From NCBI GenBank assembly GCA_021464245.1, contig JADCRB010000040.1, positions 513,840-577,839 on the forward strand: DNA of 64,000 nt, written 5' to 3'. The notes beneath the pieces are model-generated. The model saw only the letters and a list, made by a program, of their open reading frames with translations. It made no database searches and had not been told where the DNA came from. Below are positions 46,419 through 59,470 of the stretch, in pieces. The position numbers and the translations under genes were made by a program. This stretch comes from Carallia brachiata (taxonomy: Eukaryota > Streptophyta > Magnoliopsida > Malpighiales > Rhizophoraceae). Each line of letters starts with the position of its first letter. The stretch's first letter is position 1.

Positions 46419-49400
46419 TCGCAGCAGCAGCAGCAGCAGCAGCGGCAGCAACATCAGCAACAACAAGAATCTCTGAGTCTTGATCCAGCCGTCGCGGCTG
46501 TGGGCCCGAGCGTTCCCTTCACGCCAACACTTTGGCCATCCAACAACGGCCACGATTTCGTCTCGCCTCCTCCTTGGCCGCACAATCTGTCTCCGCCTGC
46601 TTTTCCTCCCGGTTACTTAGGGTTTCCCCGAAATCCTTGGCCAGCTCCTGGAAGTCAGTTTCAAGGAAATCAGTTTCCGGGAAACCAACAGCCAGTCATC
46701 AGCGATGATCTTCAGAGATTAGGTTTGTCGAGTAATAGTACGATTCACAATCTTGTTCAGAAGAAGCAGCCGCTGGAACACAAGATACAGTTCGGCTCGT
46801 TCTTGAATGATAATCATAGCGCTGATGGATTACTGAACGTAAATTCAAAGCCGGACGTTGGAATACAAGGCAGAAACTTTAATGAATTGCATAGGAATCT
46901 GCAATTTGATCCAGCACAAGCGAACTCGAACTCCAGAAATTTTGATTTTCGTGAGCGGGACAGGAGAGGAAAGGGCGGCAATTGGGGAAATCGCCCTCAT
47001 GGATCCAATTACAGGTCTCCGGAATCTCGAACTCCACCTCCAGGGTTTTCGAATAAGCCCAGGGGAGGAGGTAATTGGGAAAGGAGAGAAGTGAACCACA
47101 ATCATAATGTTATGAAGGAAAAGGGGAATCACAGTGAATTGAGTAACAGGAATGCATTATCAAATAGAGAAAGTGAGAGACTAAAGAGTGGTGATAGCTC
47201 CCTCGAATTAGGGCTTGCTGAGCAGCTTGAGCAACCAGGCCCACTGGCAGGCAGTGATCTTCATTCGGTTTCAGCATCTGATATCGAAGAATCTTTGTTG
47301 AATTTGCATGCTGAGATTGTTGAGGATGGGAAAGATGACGACTGTGAAATGGATGAACTTGGTGAAGACCTTGTTGATTCTCTATTGATTGGACCTGAAT
47401 CTGATGAAAAGAAAGAGAAAAAGAAGCTGAATCGTCATTTTCGTGAGAAGGTCCGCTATTTTTCTCTCTATTCACATCTTTTGCTCAGTGTTAGACTTTT
47501 ACAGAGTATCCAAGGTTAAATCCGAAGTTAATGCTTAAAGTACTCGAGTCTTGATGTGAACATTTTATAGGCTGCCATGTTAATTACTTTCCATTTGTAA
47601 ATTGAGTACAAATCGTGATAAAAATCATTACTGCTGTTCTTTGTGGAAGCGAAACTCTGGCATGGTGGGAAGATCAACTATTCCTGAGTAGCATATGATT
47701 TTTCTGTTTATTTCCTTTTGAGGAGAAATCTGCCTTAGAAGTAAGATTCAATTTTGGTTTCTATGTTCAGGAGTCCAGATCAGATGGCAGAGGCCAGCGG
47801 ATTCTCAGCCAGAGGATGAGAATGCTGAAAAGGCAGTTGGAATGTCGCAGAGACATAGAAACACTGAACTCTCCTTTTCTTGCAATCTATGAGTCACTGA
47901 TACCTTTGGAAGAGGAAAAGGCAAAGCAGAAGCAATTGTTGACAATGCTGGAGAAAATAGTTAGAAAGGAGTGGCCTGAAGCACGGTTATACCTTTATGG
48001 ATCATGTGCCAATTCATTTGGGGTTTCAAAGAGTGATATTGATGTTTGCCTTGCAATTGAGAACACAGATATTGACAAGTGTGAGTTCTTGTTAAAGTTA
48101 GCAGATATCTTGCAATCGGATAACCTTCAGAATGTGCAGGTGAACTGGATTGCCTTTTGCTTTTGTGAAGTAGGTCAATTTAAATTCATACAGTAAACTT
48201 TTTCTTCGCGGAATATGACAGAAATGGTCCATGCAGTTGTACTAAGTGCGTAATTGAGATTTCATTCAGATAGATGAAGGAAAAAATTAGTTTCAAATTT
48301 TAGCTTGCATCGTAAGTTGTCATTAGGCAGAGCAGAATATTCTTTCTTTATTAATTTTTATTGAAACTGTTACAGGTTGTGTGAACTCTTGTGCTCTTAG
48401 CTTTTGACTTTGCCATTGTTAACGAATTTGGCACCCAAGTCAGTCTGATCTCATTTTCTGGTTGCTTGGTTAAGCTTGGAATATATTAAAAGGGTCAATA
48501 GGCTAAGAATTTTGCCTTTGTGATTATCTGTTTCTTTTATATTACAGAGTACATAGGACCCTAAAATGTGAAAGCCTCTTGAATGCAAATATAAATTTTT
48601 CTTCTTATTCTTTTTGCCCCCTCAAATTTGGATTTAATTGCAATGCTTGTTGACCATTGCTATAATTGGAAATCCAAATGCAATGCCATAATTATATTAA
48701 GTGCTAGCTGTAGTTTCTTAGGAAGTAATCATTTATAGCTTATTGCAGTGCTAATTTCTTGAGGTAATGATTGATAGTTTATGTGATGTATTGGAATGAA
48801 AACTAGTATGTTCTCTTGAATACCCTGAATCGTGGTGAAAGGTAAAAAGACCTAGCGGCTTCAATGAATGAAAATGAGGTATTGTTTTTAAGCAGGTGAA
48901 CTCTAGAAGGTAAATTTGAGGAGTTAGCAAGTTATTATTTCTGAGAAATCATATTTGTTAGGAAACATTTAATTTGTATTGAATAGTGTATGCTACCATA
49001 TGTTGATTTGGAGACCAAGAGGTGATCGTTAAGCAATCTCTTGGTTCTTGGTCTACGAATATGGCAATCAGCCATTGTTTGCAGGTGGCACGTGAGCAAA
49101 AAGCTCTATAAGCATAAGCTAAAGTGGCTTGAGAGGTTAAAATTGTGTGCTAAACATATCTTTTGGGCAATTTCATTTTTGCATGCGTAGAATGCATTGA
49201 TACAGTAGCTGGGTTTCTGTTGATTCAATCATGGAACGCTAATAAGTTTTGTCCAAAATTTGTTCGTGGCATAGATATGATGTTTATCCTGGAAAATATT
49301 TCTTTAGAGCTTTTGACATTCGTACCTATTATGTCGGGTCTTTAGAGATGCATTTGTTGTGGCTGGGGTTTAGACAGTAAAACAAAAAACATTTGACAAG

Positions 49401-52354
49401 GTGATTAATGGTTGTTCAGTAATTTGGTTTTTACTGGAAATTTTTGCTGGAAAATTATTATCAAAGATTTAAGCGCTACACGCGTGTGTGATGGCATTTA
49501 ACGTATCTTCTCCTGTATTATTAGTCTACTTGCTTTAAACTCGTTATTCTTTAGGCATGTTTATCCAGTGAGTCTTGTATATCCACGTTCATTTTTCATT
49601 TCAGTAGTGGGCATGGCTCCCTTGTTGTAAATCATTCTCTCTTCAAAATGGTTGCGGCAGCCTTTCTACCTGTGTTGGTTCTATCACAAGAAAGGCCATT
49701 CCACCTGTCAGCAACTTCAATATTTTCATTCCCAAGTGGTCACGTTTCAAAATCTGGTAGCATGAAGTCTTTAGACGTCATTCACTGCATATTCAGAATG
49801 AGCATCACTTTTGCACAAGACTTGAAACCACTATGAGATTCTTGCCACAAACAGTTTGTTTTATTCACTTTCCAAATCTGTCCTGTTCATTTTTCTTGGG
49901 TCAGTCTTAACACTGATGTATTCCTACAAGATAAAAAAATTATAATAATATAGGAAACATGAGAGGACGTGCTTCACATGTAGGAACCTCATAGAACAAT
50001 TAGTAGTTGCATCATTATCCTTAGTGTTTGTTAATATTTTTTTATTTTATGCAATATTAAGGGGTTATTTCTTGTGAACTTAACTTGCTTCTTGATTGAG
50101 TTTTTATGTGTCTTCTTCATCTCTAAACAGAATTGTTTTTTGCAGGCATTGACACGGGCTAGGGTTCCCATAGTAAAGCTTATGGATCCTGCAACTGGAA
50201 TCTCATGTGATATATGTGTAAACAATATCTTGGCTGTTGTAAATACAAAGCTCCTTCGAGATTATGGAGAAATTGATGTGAGATTAAGGCAGTTGGCTTT
50301 TCTCGTAAAACATTGGGCTAAGTCAAGAGGAGTTAATGAAACTTACCAAGGAACGCTGTCTAGCTATGCGTGAGTTAGCTGTTTATATCTTTGTCCCTAA
50401 ACTTGGCAATGTCAAGATTTCCTGTGTGTTATTCTTTAAAGATGTATTTTCATAAAATTCCTTTCCTTTCAGGTATGTTTTAATGTGCATCCACTTTTTG
50501 CAGCTGCGCAGACCTGCTATTCTTCCATGCTTACAGGTTTTTATTTGATTATGCTTGGTTAATCCAGATGTATTGATGGAGATGTTACCAAATGTTGTGG
50601 GTTTGTCGACGTTTGAATAAAATTTTGCAACATTGCTCAACTTCTTCTCTGCTTTTAAGTCCCTTTAACCACCTGCCATTACACTGCTCTTTGTTCTGGA
50701 TACTTAATTTTCCAATTTGAGGTTATGAAGTATACGGTAGATACATTTCGATGTATTGATAATGGTTTAGTTCAGTGAATCGTGGTATTTTTATTAACTC
50801 CAAATTTTATTTTTGTTTATAGAGGTAATATCTGAATGATATATTTTTTTTTCCTTTCTGAAACGCTGTTCAGCAATGGCTTGTGAAAAATAAAACTCGA
50901 AAGTTCTGTTTTATATAGTGCGGTTTGAGATTCTAGCAATTTGATGTGTTTTTCGATGTTAGCAAGACTGTCGTAGGCCTTAGTTGTTTTGGCAAAGAAG
51001 ATGTGGACAAACATTCTGGTCATACTGATGTGACTGGCAACAGACTTTCTGCTTGAAGTACTTCAGTCTTTTCACCTTGCATAAACTTGATGCTTTGAGC
51101 TATCATTCGGGATTGCTTCTCACTTTCATGCCCTGCCTGCTTATTTTCAGGGAATGGATCGGACATATTCTGTCACTATAGATGAAGTTCAGTGCTCATA
51201 CTTTGATCAAGTTGAAAAACTTCGTGGTTTTGGATCCCATAACAAGGAAACAATTGCGCATCTGGTGTGGGCATTTTTCAATTATTGGGCATATTGGCAT
51301 GATTATGCAAATGATGTCATATCCATTCGCACAGGCAGCATAATTAGGTGACATATACATACTTGAATCTTTCACACAATTTCTGTTTGTATAATTATGA
51401 GCCCACAAAAACAAAAAATGTTGATATCAGTTATAATATTGTTAACCCATCCTCCATCTCTGAATGAAGGTTTATGAGCAAGATTTGAACCCTTTTTGAC
51501 TAATGGTGTGTTTGGATTGTGAAAAGAAAATTGTGAGAAAGTAAAGTTGTTTGGATTAATGAGAAAGTTGTGAGAAAGAAAATGATGAGAAACAAAAATG
51601 AATAATAATTTGTGAGAAAAAAAGTTTGCTTAGATTGATGAGAAAGTTATGAGAAAGAAAAAATTGAGAAAAAATTGTGAGAAAATGGGATGTAATGATT
51701 ATTATTATTTTTTTCTAATTGTTTTCTTTTCTAATTGGTTTCTCACAAACCAAACATAGCATAAGAGTTAATGTGTTGGTTGGTTATGTGGCGTTGTCTC
51801 AGGTTAATGAGGTTCAGAGTTGAAGAAATTTGAAAATTTCTTTTCTTGTGTAATCCTTTTATATAGGGAGAGTTCATTTCCATATAGATGCTTCTTGGCC
51901 CAGTTATCATATGCCCCACTATGGTGGTTGAAAGGACATGATAAACCTCTTTTATGGTTTGGGATTACATGGATTGTCTGTTTGTGATGATAAATAAACC
52001 TCTCTACAATCAAGATTGAATTTAAATTATTGTCCCAAAAAAAAAAAAAAAGAAAAAGATAAAATTTGTATTATGGTACATATAAAAATTCAGCCAAGAG
52101 GCTGCCTGCAATGGACTGACTCTACCCACTATGTTTTTCGCAGCAAAAGGGATAAGGACTGGACAAGAAGGATTGGAAATGACCGTCATCTGATATGCAT
52201 AGAGGATCCCTTTGAGATATCGCATGACCTGGGTAGAGTGGTGGATAAGTACACCATAAGGGTTTTGAGGGAGGAGTTCGAACGTGCTGCAAATATTATG
52301 CAGTATGACCCAAATCCTTGCGTAACGCTCTTTGAACCTTATGTTCCAAGTTGA
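46213..52354 (+). CDS. URT1: UTP:RNA uridylyltransferase 1, with a frame break in exon 1
   Basis: Terminal nucleotidyltransferase that adds uridines to deadenylated mRNA tails in the cytoplasm and so prevents over-trimming. Six exons: 46213-47450, 47771-48139, 50146-50369, 50473-50536, 51151-51347, 52144-52354. Splice phases all agree. The N-terminal half is disordered: [12 protein letters not shown] near the start, a polyglutamine tract, and a PPGF/GGGNW block. The catalytic half has [18 protein letters not shown] (Asp near 502 and 504), a third Asp in GISCDIC (near 558), and a poly(A)-polymerase-associated domain ending FEPYVPS. Allowing one missing base gives about 767 residues against 764 in Arabidopsis. 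As written, exon 1 changes frame inside the CAG/CAA repeat near 46420, so the ATG frame stops at 46476. Either a base is wrong here or this allele is damaged. Confidence 0.92.
46381..46465 (+). repeat. CAA/CAG repeat in URT1 exon 1
   Basis: (CAACAG)n, then CATCG, then (CAG)7 and CAA units. In the start-codon frame it gives Gln, then His-Arg-Ser(7) and a stop. One base backward, the second half also gives Gln and runs on into the main frame. It is a mutation- and sequencing-prone tract, and the site of the apparent frame change. Confidence 0.9.
48140..50145 (+). other. URT1 intron 2, 2.0 kb
   Basis: Long GT-AG intron. No transposon end, repeat or embedded gene was recognised in it. Short frames at 49163 and 49648 are not supported by any similarity that I can see. 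Confidence 0.6.
51504..51761. mobile_element. Tourist-like MITE in URT1 intron 5
   Basis: 258 bp. The ends TGGTGTGTTTGGATTGTGA and, on the other strand, TGCTATGTTTGGTTTGTGA match at most positions. TAA flanks it on both sides (51501-51503 and 51762-51764), the usual PIF/Harbinger target. The inside is repeats of GAGAAAGTTGTGAGAAAG. It sits within the intron 51348-52143, clear of both splice sites. Confidence 0.75.
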
Positions 52355-53526
52355 CTAGTTTCTGCTTGAAGTATATATTAGATGTGTAATTTTAAGACCA
52401 AGTTACACTCAGCTTGTACGATGTGATCTCCGCCGCGTTTGGCCAGGTGTTGAGCTCCTAAGGGTGTTGCTCATTTCAATATATTCCCGTGTAAAATTTC
52501 TTATTTACACACAGAAGAATTGTTGTGGTCACCATTTTGGTTTACAGGTTTCGATAGCTTACCGAAGTTTGCCCACCGATGCATTGGAGGCCAAAGGTAC
52601 CATCTCTTTCTCTCTCTCAAACTAAAACCTTCCCAATTGCCTTGGGTGAGACTTTAATGTGCGGAATTATTGATTGGAATGAAATATTTCAGCAGTCCAT
52701 CTATACGTGGGATGATGTTCTTGAACTCTTATGGCCGAAATTCTGGGTGGTAAATTATTTGGTAGGGGAAGCTAGGCGGCTATTGCTTTTGTGTTTAGCT
52801 AAATGCTTCTTGTGCAATTTTGTTTTTTGGAGGGGTGTTTATTAGGTTCAGTGGGTCATATACTACTCAAAAACAAAGGTTCTTTTTCTTTTATGCCATT
52901 AATCTTTCCCTACTTATCTAGTGGTTTAAACGCTATACCTTTGGTTTGAAAGTCTATATCCTCAATTGCTGGGTATCACTCAAGAACACAATGTGTAATT
53001 TTCTGTGGACGGATTACATAGTTAAAAATTAGTGGTACCGACAGAGCTAATGGAGCCATCCAGTCAGTTCGGTGACGGCCTTAGGGAATTTTCATATTTC
53101 TGACTATTTATAAAATGGAGCAACGTGCATTCAATTGAACAATCTTCAATGGGTTTTGACATTTTAGTTCAACTAACACATGCAATCTTGGTAATTTTAT
53201 AATATAGGAAATTCTATGCAATTTATAAGCACGTATACGCTCTAATTCTTTTCGTATGTGGGCCAAAAATAAAAAAGCATGGAATGGGCTAGAATTAAAA
53301 AGTAAACTTTGGCGCCAGCAGTGGGCTGACAACTTGAGCTAGCGGAGAATTCGGGCATTGCAGATGTCAGTGTCGTCATTATTCTTATTTGCATGGAATT
53401 CAAAATGATGTTCTATTTATATTATTTTGATTGAATTTTAATTAAATTTTTTTGGCTACCTATCTATTTTTTAAGCCGATTCCAACGAGTGAACAAGGTA
53501 AAGTTGAAGACGTCTAGGTAAACACA
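52355..53526. other. URT1 3' flank and intergenic DNA
   Basis: The first few hundred bases after the TGA at 52352-52354 are probably 3' untranslated sequence. The frame 52579-52845 has no recognisable product. Nothing else seen. Confidence 0.4.
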
Positions 53527-53874
53527 GTGTTTAAAAAATTGGACTGAGCTGATTGGTTGGACCAATTCAACCGGTGACCGGTCGGTGGTCCGGTGCGGTT
53601 TAGGAAAGTTTTGAGCATTGACTCAAACCGATCAAAATCGATCAAGAATCAGTCAAAACTGATAAAAATTAATCAAAAACTGGACCGGTTCAATAAAATT
53701 AAAAAATTTATAAATTATAATTTGATTTTAAGTGTTATTTAAATTATAATTTAAGTATCAAATTTAATTAAAAAGTTTAATTTAGTCATAAATTTGATTA
53801 AAATTTTTAATTTAATCCTTAAAATTAAAAAAATTAATATTTAATCATTATATATAATTATTATTTTTTAATTA

Positions 53875-53910
<36 letters not shown>

Positions 53911-54010
53911 TTAAATACCGATTCAAATATCGGTTTGATCGGTTAAACCGGTTGAACCTTAATCCAGTAATGTTTCTGATTCAATGATCGGTCCGATTCT
54001 AACAATCTTA
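53527..54010. mobile_element. GGTCCGG-type MITE, copy 3, inverted orientation
   Basis: AACCGGTGACCGGTCGGTGG near 53570 and GATCGGTTAAACCGGTTGAA near 53940 flank an AT-rich centre with a long TA run (53878-53906). It is about 484 bp, like copy 1, and reads as the reverse complement of it (the ATTTAAATTATAATTT centre is shared). Confidence 0.6.
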
Positions 54011-55391
54011 GGTTAACACCATAAGCGCATATGCAGGAATAAAAAAAAAAAAAAGAAACGTCAACTTTTTCACGAGAAACTATTAGACAGATTCAATCTA
54101 CTCTCTACTACTTGATGGTTCAAATCCAATCTATTGTATAATTACTTTGTTTTGATATTATCAATTCTTAATTACTTAGCTACATCATAGCTGAAAGCAT
54201 CTTAATCAAAGCAAAACAAAAAAAGAATACTAATAGTTGAGGGTATACTCCTTGACTTGCAAAATTCAAATATAAATACTCCGACTATAATCAGTTTGAT
54301 TCATGCCGCGACAAAATTATCATATACCAATTGAAATGTGATTTGTTCAAATTAAAAGTGTTAAAAACTGAAATTGTACAATAAATTTTACAAAAAAAAA
54401 AAAAAAAATAAAACGTTAATAATCTAGTCCTGTATTTAATGATTGTTGTATAATCTTGATTTGTGTCAATTTCAATTTGAAAAAGAAATTGCTTACAGTT
54501 TAGAGAACGTCCCGACTTTTTAACTCAGGCTAAACCATGCATGACGATAATAACAGCCACTCCAAATAACAAGACTTGTAGGAAGGAAATGATGTTCGCA
54601 TGGGGGACCAGAAAACTGGCTAGGAAGCAATACATAAATACACACATACATACATACATATATATATACACACACATGTGTGTGTGTGTGTGCAATTAGA
54701 TAAAAAAATTTTTGGATGCATCTAGGCCAGCTAGACAACAGATCAAAGGATCTTAAGTATATATAATTTGCTAGAATTAGAATCTAGCAGGCTAGCATAT
54801 CTCGCCGCATCTAAGGCCCTAACCGCATTGCCGACTTGGACCGGCCTATAGAAGCTAACAAAAATAGTTAGGTAACAATCAATATTTCAATATTTCTATT
54901 GCACAAGTTTAGAAAGAATACGAGGAGCCGTACTCTTGTTTTTCTTGTCCTCTACCCCGTCACATCATTAAAATACTGACGTAATTAAAGAATAAAGAAG
55001 GTAGTACAATAGACACTACCTCCTAATTATAATCAACAAATTTTTTTAAAAAAATCTAGAGCAAGGTACGTAACATGCAATGATATATGATTAGGAGGGA
55101 GTAATCAAGTTGCTTTGCATATTTTTTTTCATTACAAGGGAGGTTGTAAAATTAGGATTGAAAAATAGAGTTATCAGAACTTAAACATAAAATTAAGAAG
55201 TGTTAATAGAATGAACTAATCAGTTATGCTACATGACAGTTGCTTTGTATATTAAATTACAGAACTCTATATATATATATATATATATAGAGTTATATTT
55301 TTAATTTTGTATATTAAAATAGAGTTATAATTTTTATTTTCTTCATATAGTTATTCTTTTCTACTTCCCTCTTCTGATCCAAGGCCGTCTT
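54011..55391. other. Intergenic DNA before the endogenous caulimovirid
   Basis: It contains CA/TA/TG microsatellites (54637-54694), a pair of inverted phrases around 55008-55105 (CTACCTCCTAATTATAATC against GATTAGGAGGGAGTA), and a perfect 32-bp TA palindrome (55263-55294, AACTCTA...TAGAGTT). No gene seen. The last few hundred bases may include the viral promoter region, but I cannot prove the boundary. Confidence 0.4.
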
Positions 55392-55403
55392 TGGTATCAG
55401 AGC
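55392..55403 (+). other. Caulimovirid primer site, tRNA-Met type
   Basis: TGGTATCAGAGC is the standard 12-base complement of initiator tRNA-Met that marks the start of minus-strand synthesis in caulimovirids. It also occurs in Ty1/copia elements, but the coding order downstream is pararetroviral. Confidence 0.8.
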
Positions 55404-55879
55404 AAAGAGGGTTGCAGATCTGTATAAATTTGTTCTGTTTTGAAATAATTTGATTGTGGTTGTGAGTTGGATTAGATTCCAACTAGACTCATTATGAGCT
55501 TGGCAACAATAAGTCCCGACGTATTGGATTGTAAGTCTAGGTGTTATCGCAGGGTAAAATTGAAATAGTCTATTATAAACACAGTTTAAATTATTTTAAA
55601 ATATAAATTTTAATTTTGTAAATCAATTTCTCTCTCTAACTCTTCTACCTCAGAATCCTCTGTGATCCGTAGAGTTGTAAATGGAGAAGAAATAACTTTG
55701 GAAGATTTTAAAAATATAGATAATTGAGAAATTTCACATGTAAAACCAAGTGAGATTTATCAGTCTTCTAAATCTCTCCTTTCTAAATTACCTTTTAAAT
55801 CTGATTCCTTATTAAAACTGAACAAAGAGATATTCTCTTTCTAAATCTCTTGAGAAAATCCTTCTCCTCGCTTCTAAAT

Positions 55880-56430
55880 CCTTAAAACAACATAAATCCA
55901 AAGGCTTTATGTATATTCACATAGGTCTTGTCCAAGTTGGTTTTAAACTTTTAACTTGTGAAGGTCTCAATACATCTATACTTGCTATTCTTAGGGACGC
56001 TAGGCATCAAAACTTTCATGATTCTTTCCTTGGAACAGTTGAGTCCACTCTAAACTTAGGACCAATCTCTTTTGATTGTTACCCCAACTTGACCATTTCT
56101 CTAAATGATAAAAATATTTTAAAAAGTGTCATTTTATAGATTAAAATGCATAATTATAACATGTTGCCCGGATCTATACCTATTGTACTTATATTATGCA
56201 TTCATTATAAACTTTTGACATCTACATTCATAGTCACTAAACATCTGCATCAGTCTAAAAAGGGTAAAACACTATTATTGCAAACCGATCTCATTAAATC
56301 TCATATGACAATGCCTAAAACCATCCAATGGAAGGATGTTTCCTTTCTAGAAGAATGGATATTACAGGATGCTATAGAACCTAAAAGTTCTCAACCTCCT
56401 GTACCAAATCCCAACTTGATGTAAGTCACT
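55880..56430 (+). pseudogene. Viral movement-protein region (30K type), broken
   Basis: The frame at 55909-56139 contains IGLVQVGFKLLTCEG, ILRDARHQNF and LGPISFDCYPN, the conserved core of caulimovirid movement proteins. It stops at 56139, and the remainder continues in other frames (56146-56424). Sequence before 55909 has several stops. Confidence 0.7.
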
Positions 56431-58570
56431 CAATTCAGTGACGGTAAGGTCACACTAAAATTTGATAGAATTTCTAGATCTATGAGTTCTAGATTTTCTG
56501 ACGATGCATCAACAAGCACGATTAATCTTGGAAAAATCTCTATGATCCCGTCAGTCATAAATATTCCCATAGATACTAAACTTCCATTCATAAAACCTAG
56601 GCACTCTACATTAGATACCTACTGCTTCTTTCCAACAAGTAAACTATCAAAACCATATACCCTGGTATACCAACCCACAGAACCAATTGCTAAACTAGAG
56701 AGTCCTCCCTCTCAACCCACATGTCCAACATATTCGGCCATAACTGAGAATTTTGTAAACGTTCTTGAAAAATAATTCTTTCTTGATAAAACCAGTCTGC
56801 AAAAGGAACTTTATGCAGACCACAACAAAGACAAAAGAACTTGTTTTTTTCTTCACTTTCTTGAAGACAAGCATCAGATCCAAAAACAATTTTATGATTT
56901 TGTGCTCGCTAATCAAGTTCATATTCATTTCTTTAATTGGTTTGAAATTCATACAAGTTCTTGAGAATGGATGACTGAATATTTATACTTTAAATGGCCT
57001 TTTTCTAAGTCCGTAAACCCTATACTTTATAACAGAAAGCTTCCTGAATGGGAAATCGATGGGAAAACAGTTCAATCAGAATACCCCCTCCTAGAAGATT
57101 TCATTCAGTCAAGGAGATACTCAATTGAGGCTTCTCCATATAAACTTCCTACAAACTCTGAAGATAAGAATCTAAAAGTGTTATTGAACAAAACAACTTC
57201 ACAAATGCCAACCTTCAAACTATAAGAAATTAGCTAACTAGGATAAAAAAAACATTTCTAGCAAACTGATTTATCTTCGGTAAAGGTTGATAAATCTCCT
57301 AAATCCCTTGATAACCCTAAAACCTATAAAAATCCAATTTTTAAACCTTTTCAAATCTCCCAGCAAAGCCAGAAGCAAGTCCAAACCCATAAATCGAAAT
57401 TTCTTGAACTAATCAAGATACAACTTTGTAAAATTGAGTCTATTGGTTCAGTAGGACCATCAACATCCCAAGTTATCTTAGATACACCTGCTAAACTAGT
57501 TGTCCCAGATACTTCCAAGTAAAACTATCCACATTCTTGATCACGCCTCTGAATCAGAATCTCTAAACACTGAATCAAAAGCACCTCAACTCAATAAACT
57601 TGTTTGGACTCCTTCAACCCAACCTATAACCAAAGCTCCAGACTTTGATATTGAGTCTAAATCTCTTTTGACCCAAACCAAGTATAATGCTAATTCTGTC
57701 TATGAATAGAATATAGATGAAATATCAGAATATAATATTGTAGGTATTTTACAACAAATGACCATGACTACTAATGCCTATAAAACCCAAACCTACGTTT
57801 CTGATTGTGCTATAGCTGAAATCCTTATTGCAGGATTTACTGGACAACTAAAAGGATGGTGGGACTACCATCTTACTGAAGTACAACAATTAGAAATATT
57901 AAGTTCCATAAAACTTGATGAAAATGAGGATCCAATCTTTGACTCATCAGGGAATACAATCTAGGATGCAGTCTCTGTATTAATCCTGACAATCTCACTA
58001 CACTTTGTAAGAGATCCATTTATTTAAAAGATAAGAACGTTGAACTTCTTGTGAACCTTAGGTGTAAGAAACTTAGTAATTTCCAGTATTATAAAAATAT
58101 GTTTTTGACTAGGCTTATATTTAGAGAAGATTCAAATTAATCTTTTGGAAAGAAAAGTTTCTTGTAGGACTTCCAATATTAGTAGGAGAAAAGGTCCGAA
58201 ATTGGATCAAAGAATCTATAGGGAATCCAATTCCTTATGAGAAACTCACATATGGTGAATTGATAAGTCTAACTCAAAAGGAATAACTTAAATTTGCTAA
58301 GACATTAAATTCCAAAAACATCTCAAATTGAGATGAAGCAAACCAGACAAGAACTGAGAAGCTTTTGTCAACAGTTTGAGATTAATCCTCTTAAACCTTT
58401 AACTTTTTGTTCGAATAAATCTTGTTCTAAATATCCAAAAGGAAATCTTTCTTTAAATCCAAAAAACAGTTTGTGCCACAAGGTGATACTTACTATAAAA
58501 GGTTATCTTCCAAGAAACCAAAAAACCCTTTAAAAGGTCTTAATTTAGGAGTAAGTCCAAACAAAAGACT
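56431..58570 (+). pseudogene. Viral coat-protein region, broken
   Basis: A series of short plus-strand frames (56482-56775, 56971-57225, 57500-57709, 57758-57964, 58333-58533) that follow each other with stops or shifts between them. They are Lys/Ser/Pro-rich, and one contains GWWDYHL, often seen in retroelement and pararetroviral capsid regions. Individual domain limits cannot be drawn. Confidence 0.55.
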
Positions 58571-58591
58571 ACAGATTTTAGTAAAGTGATA

Positions 58592-58636
58592 TGTTATAAG
58601 TGCAATCAACTAGGTCACATGGCTAAATTCTATAAA
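58592..58636 (+). pseudogene. Viral CCHC zinc finger with a lost cysteine
   Basis: The pattern Cys-x2-Cys-x4-His is intact (CYKCNQLGH), but the fourth metal ligand position is Tyr. As found, it would not bind zinc normally. Confidence 0.65.
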
Positions 58637-59249
58637 CTCAATAAGAAAATCCAAGAGATTGATCTTGATGAAGAAATTCGTCACAAAATCTAGTATCTTA
58701 TTCTTGAATTGTTTGAATCTGAAGTCAGTTCATCTGGCGAATCTCTTCAACTAGATGAGTTAGCTACTACTAGTCCAAATACTAGTTTTGATTTGACAAT
58801 GAAAACCAGATTTAGTTTATTCTCGAAGTCATTAAGAACATTAATGATCCTAAAATTCAAAAGCAATATTTACTTCAACTTCAAGAGTTATTTGAAGCTT
58901 CTCAAACTTCTACCTCTACTTTAAATTTTAGTCGAATCCCTATAATTTGACTACCATTCTTAACAGATAAAACCAGAACAAACCTTCAAATCTCTCCTTG
59001 CAAGATTTGCAATCTGAGATTAAAACTATTAAACTTGAGCTTAAAGAATTTAAGCTTAAACAATAATCTGATTCTGTTCTTTTACAACAATTGCTTGCAA
59101 AAGAAAATAAGGATAGTAGTTCTACCTCTGAAGAATCAGATCAACCTAGTAAAATCGATAAAACAACAATTTCAACCGAACTTGTTGATTTTCTAAATGT
59201 TTTAAAAGAAATCACTTCTTGTAAATATTTAATAAAAATTTCGATTGTT

Positions 59250-59470
59250 TTTTCAAAAGATTTTTCTCTAGACACTATTACTTTATTGATACAAGTGCAG
59301 GCCGCAATTGTATTAAAGAAAGTATAGTACCTGATAAATTTCATAAGAACACTTCTGAAAAACTTTTGACTGATAATAATGCTAGATTAACAATCAAGGG
59401 TAAAACTGAAGCTTGCATTGTTAATCGAGATATTAACATTAAACATCATTTCTACTTGTAAATGATATTC
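59250..59470 (+). pseudogene. Viral aspartic protease region, broken
   Basis: FIDTSAGRNC (59282-59311) holds the catalytic Asp-Thr-Ser-Ala. The frame stops at 59327, and the following block (DKFHKNTSEKLLTD) lies beyond that stop. Confidence 0.65.

Noticed and set aside
46335..46583. Minus-strand frame with poly-Leu and poly-Cys
   Set aside because: Complement of the CAG/CAA repeat in URT1 exon 1.
52579..52845. 88-codon plus frame downstream of URT1
   Set aside because: No recognisable domain. It probably lies in the 3' flank, with no splice link to URT1 (which ends at a good family C-terminus).
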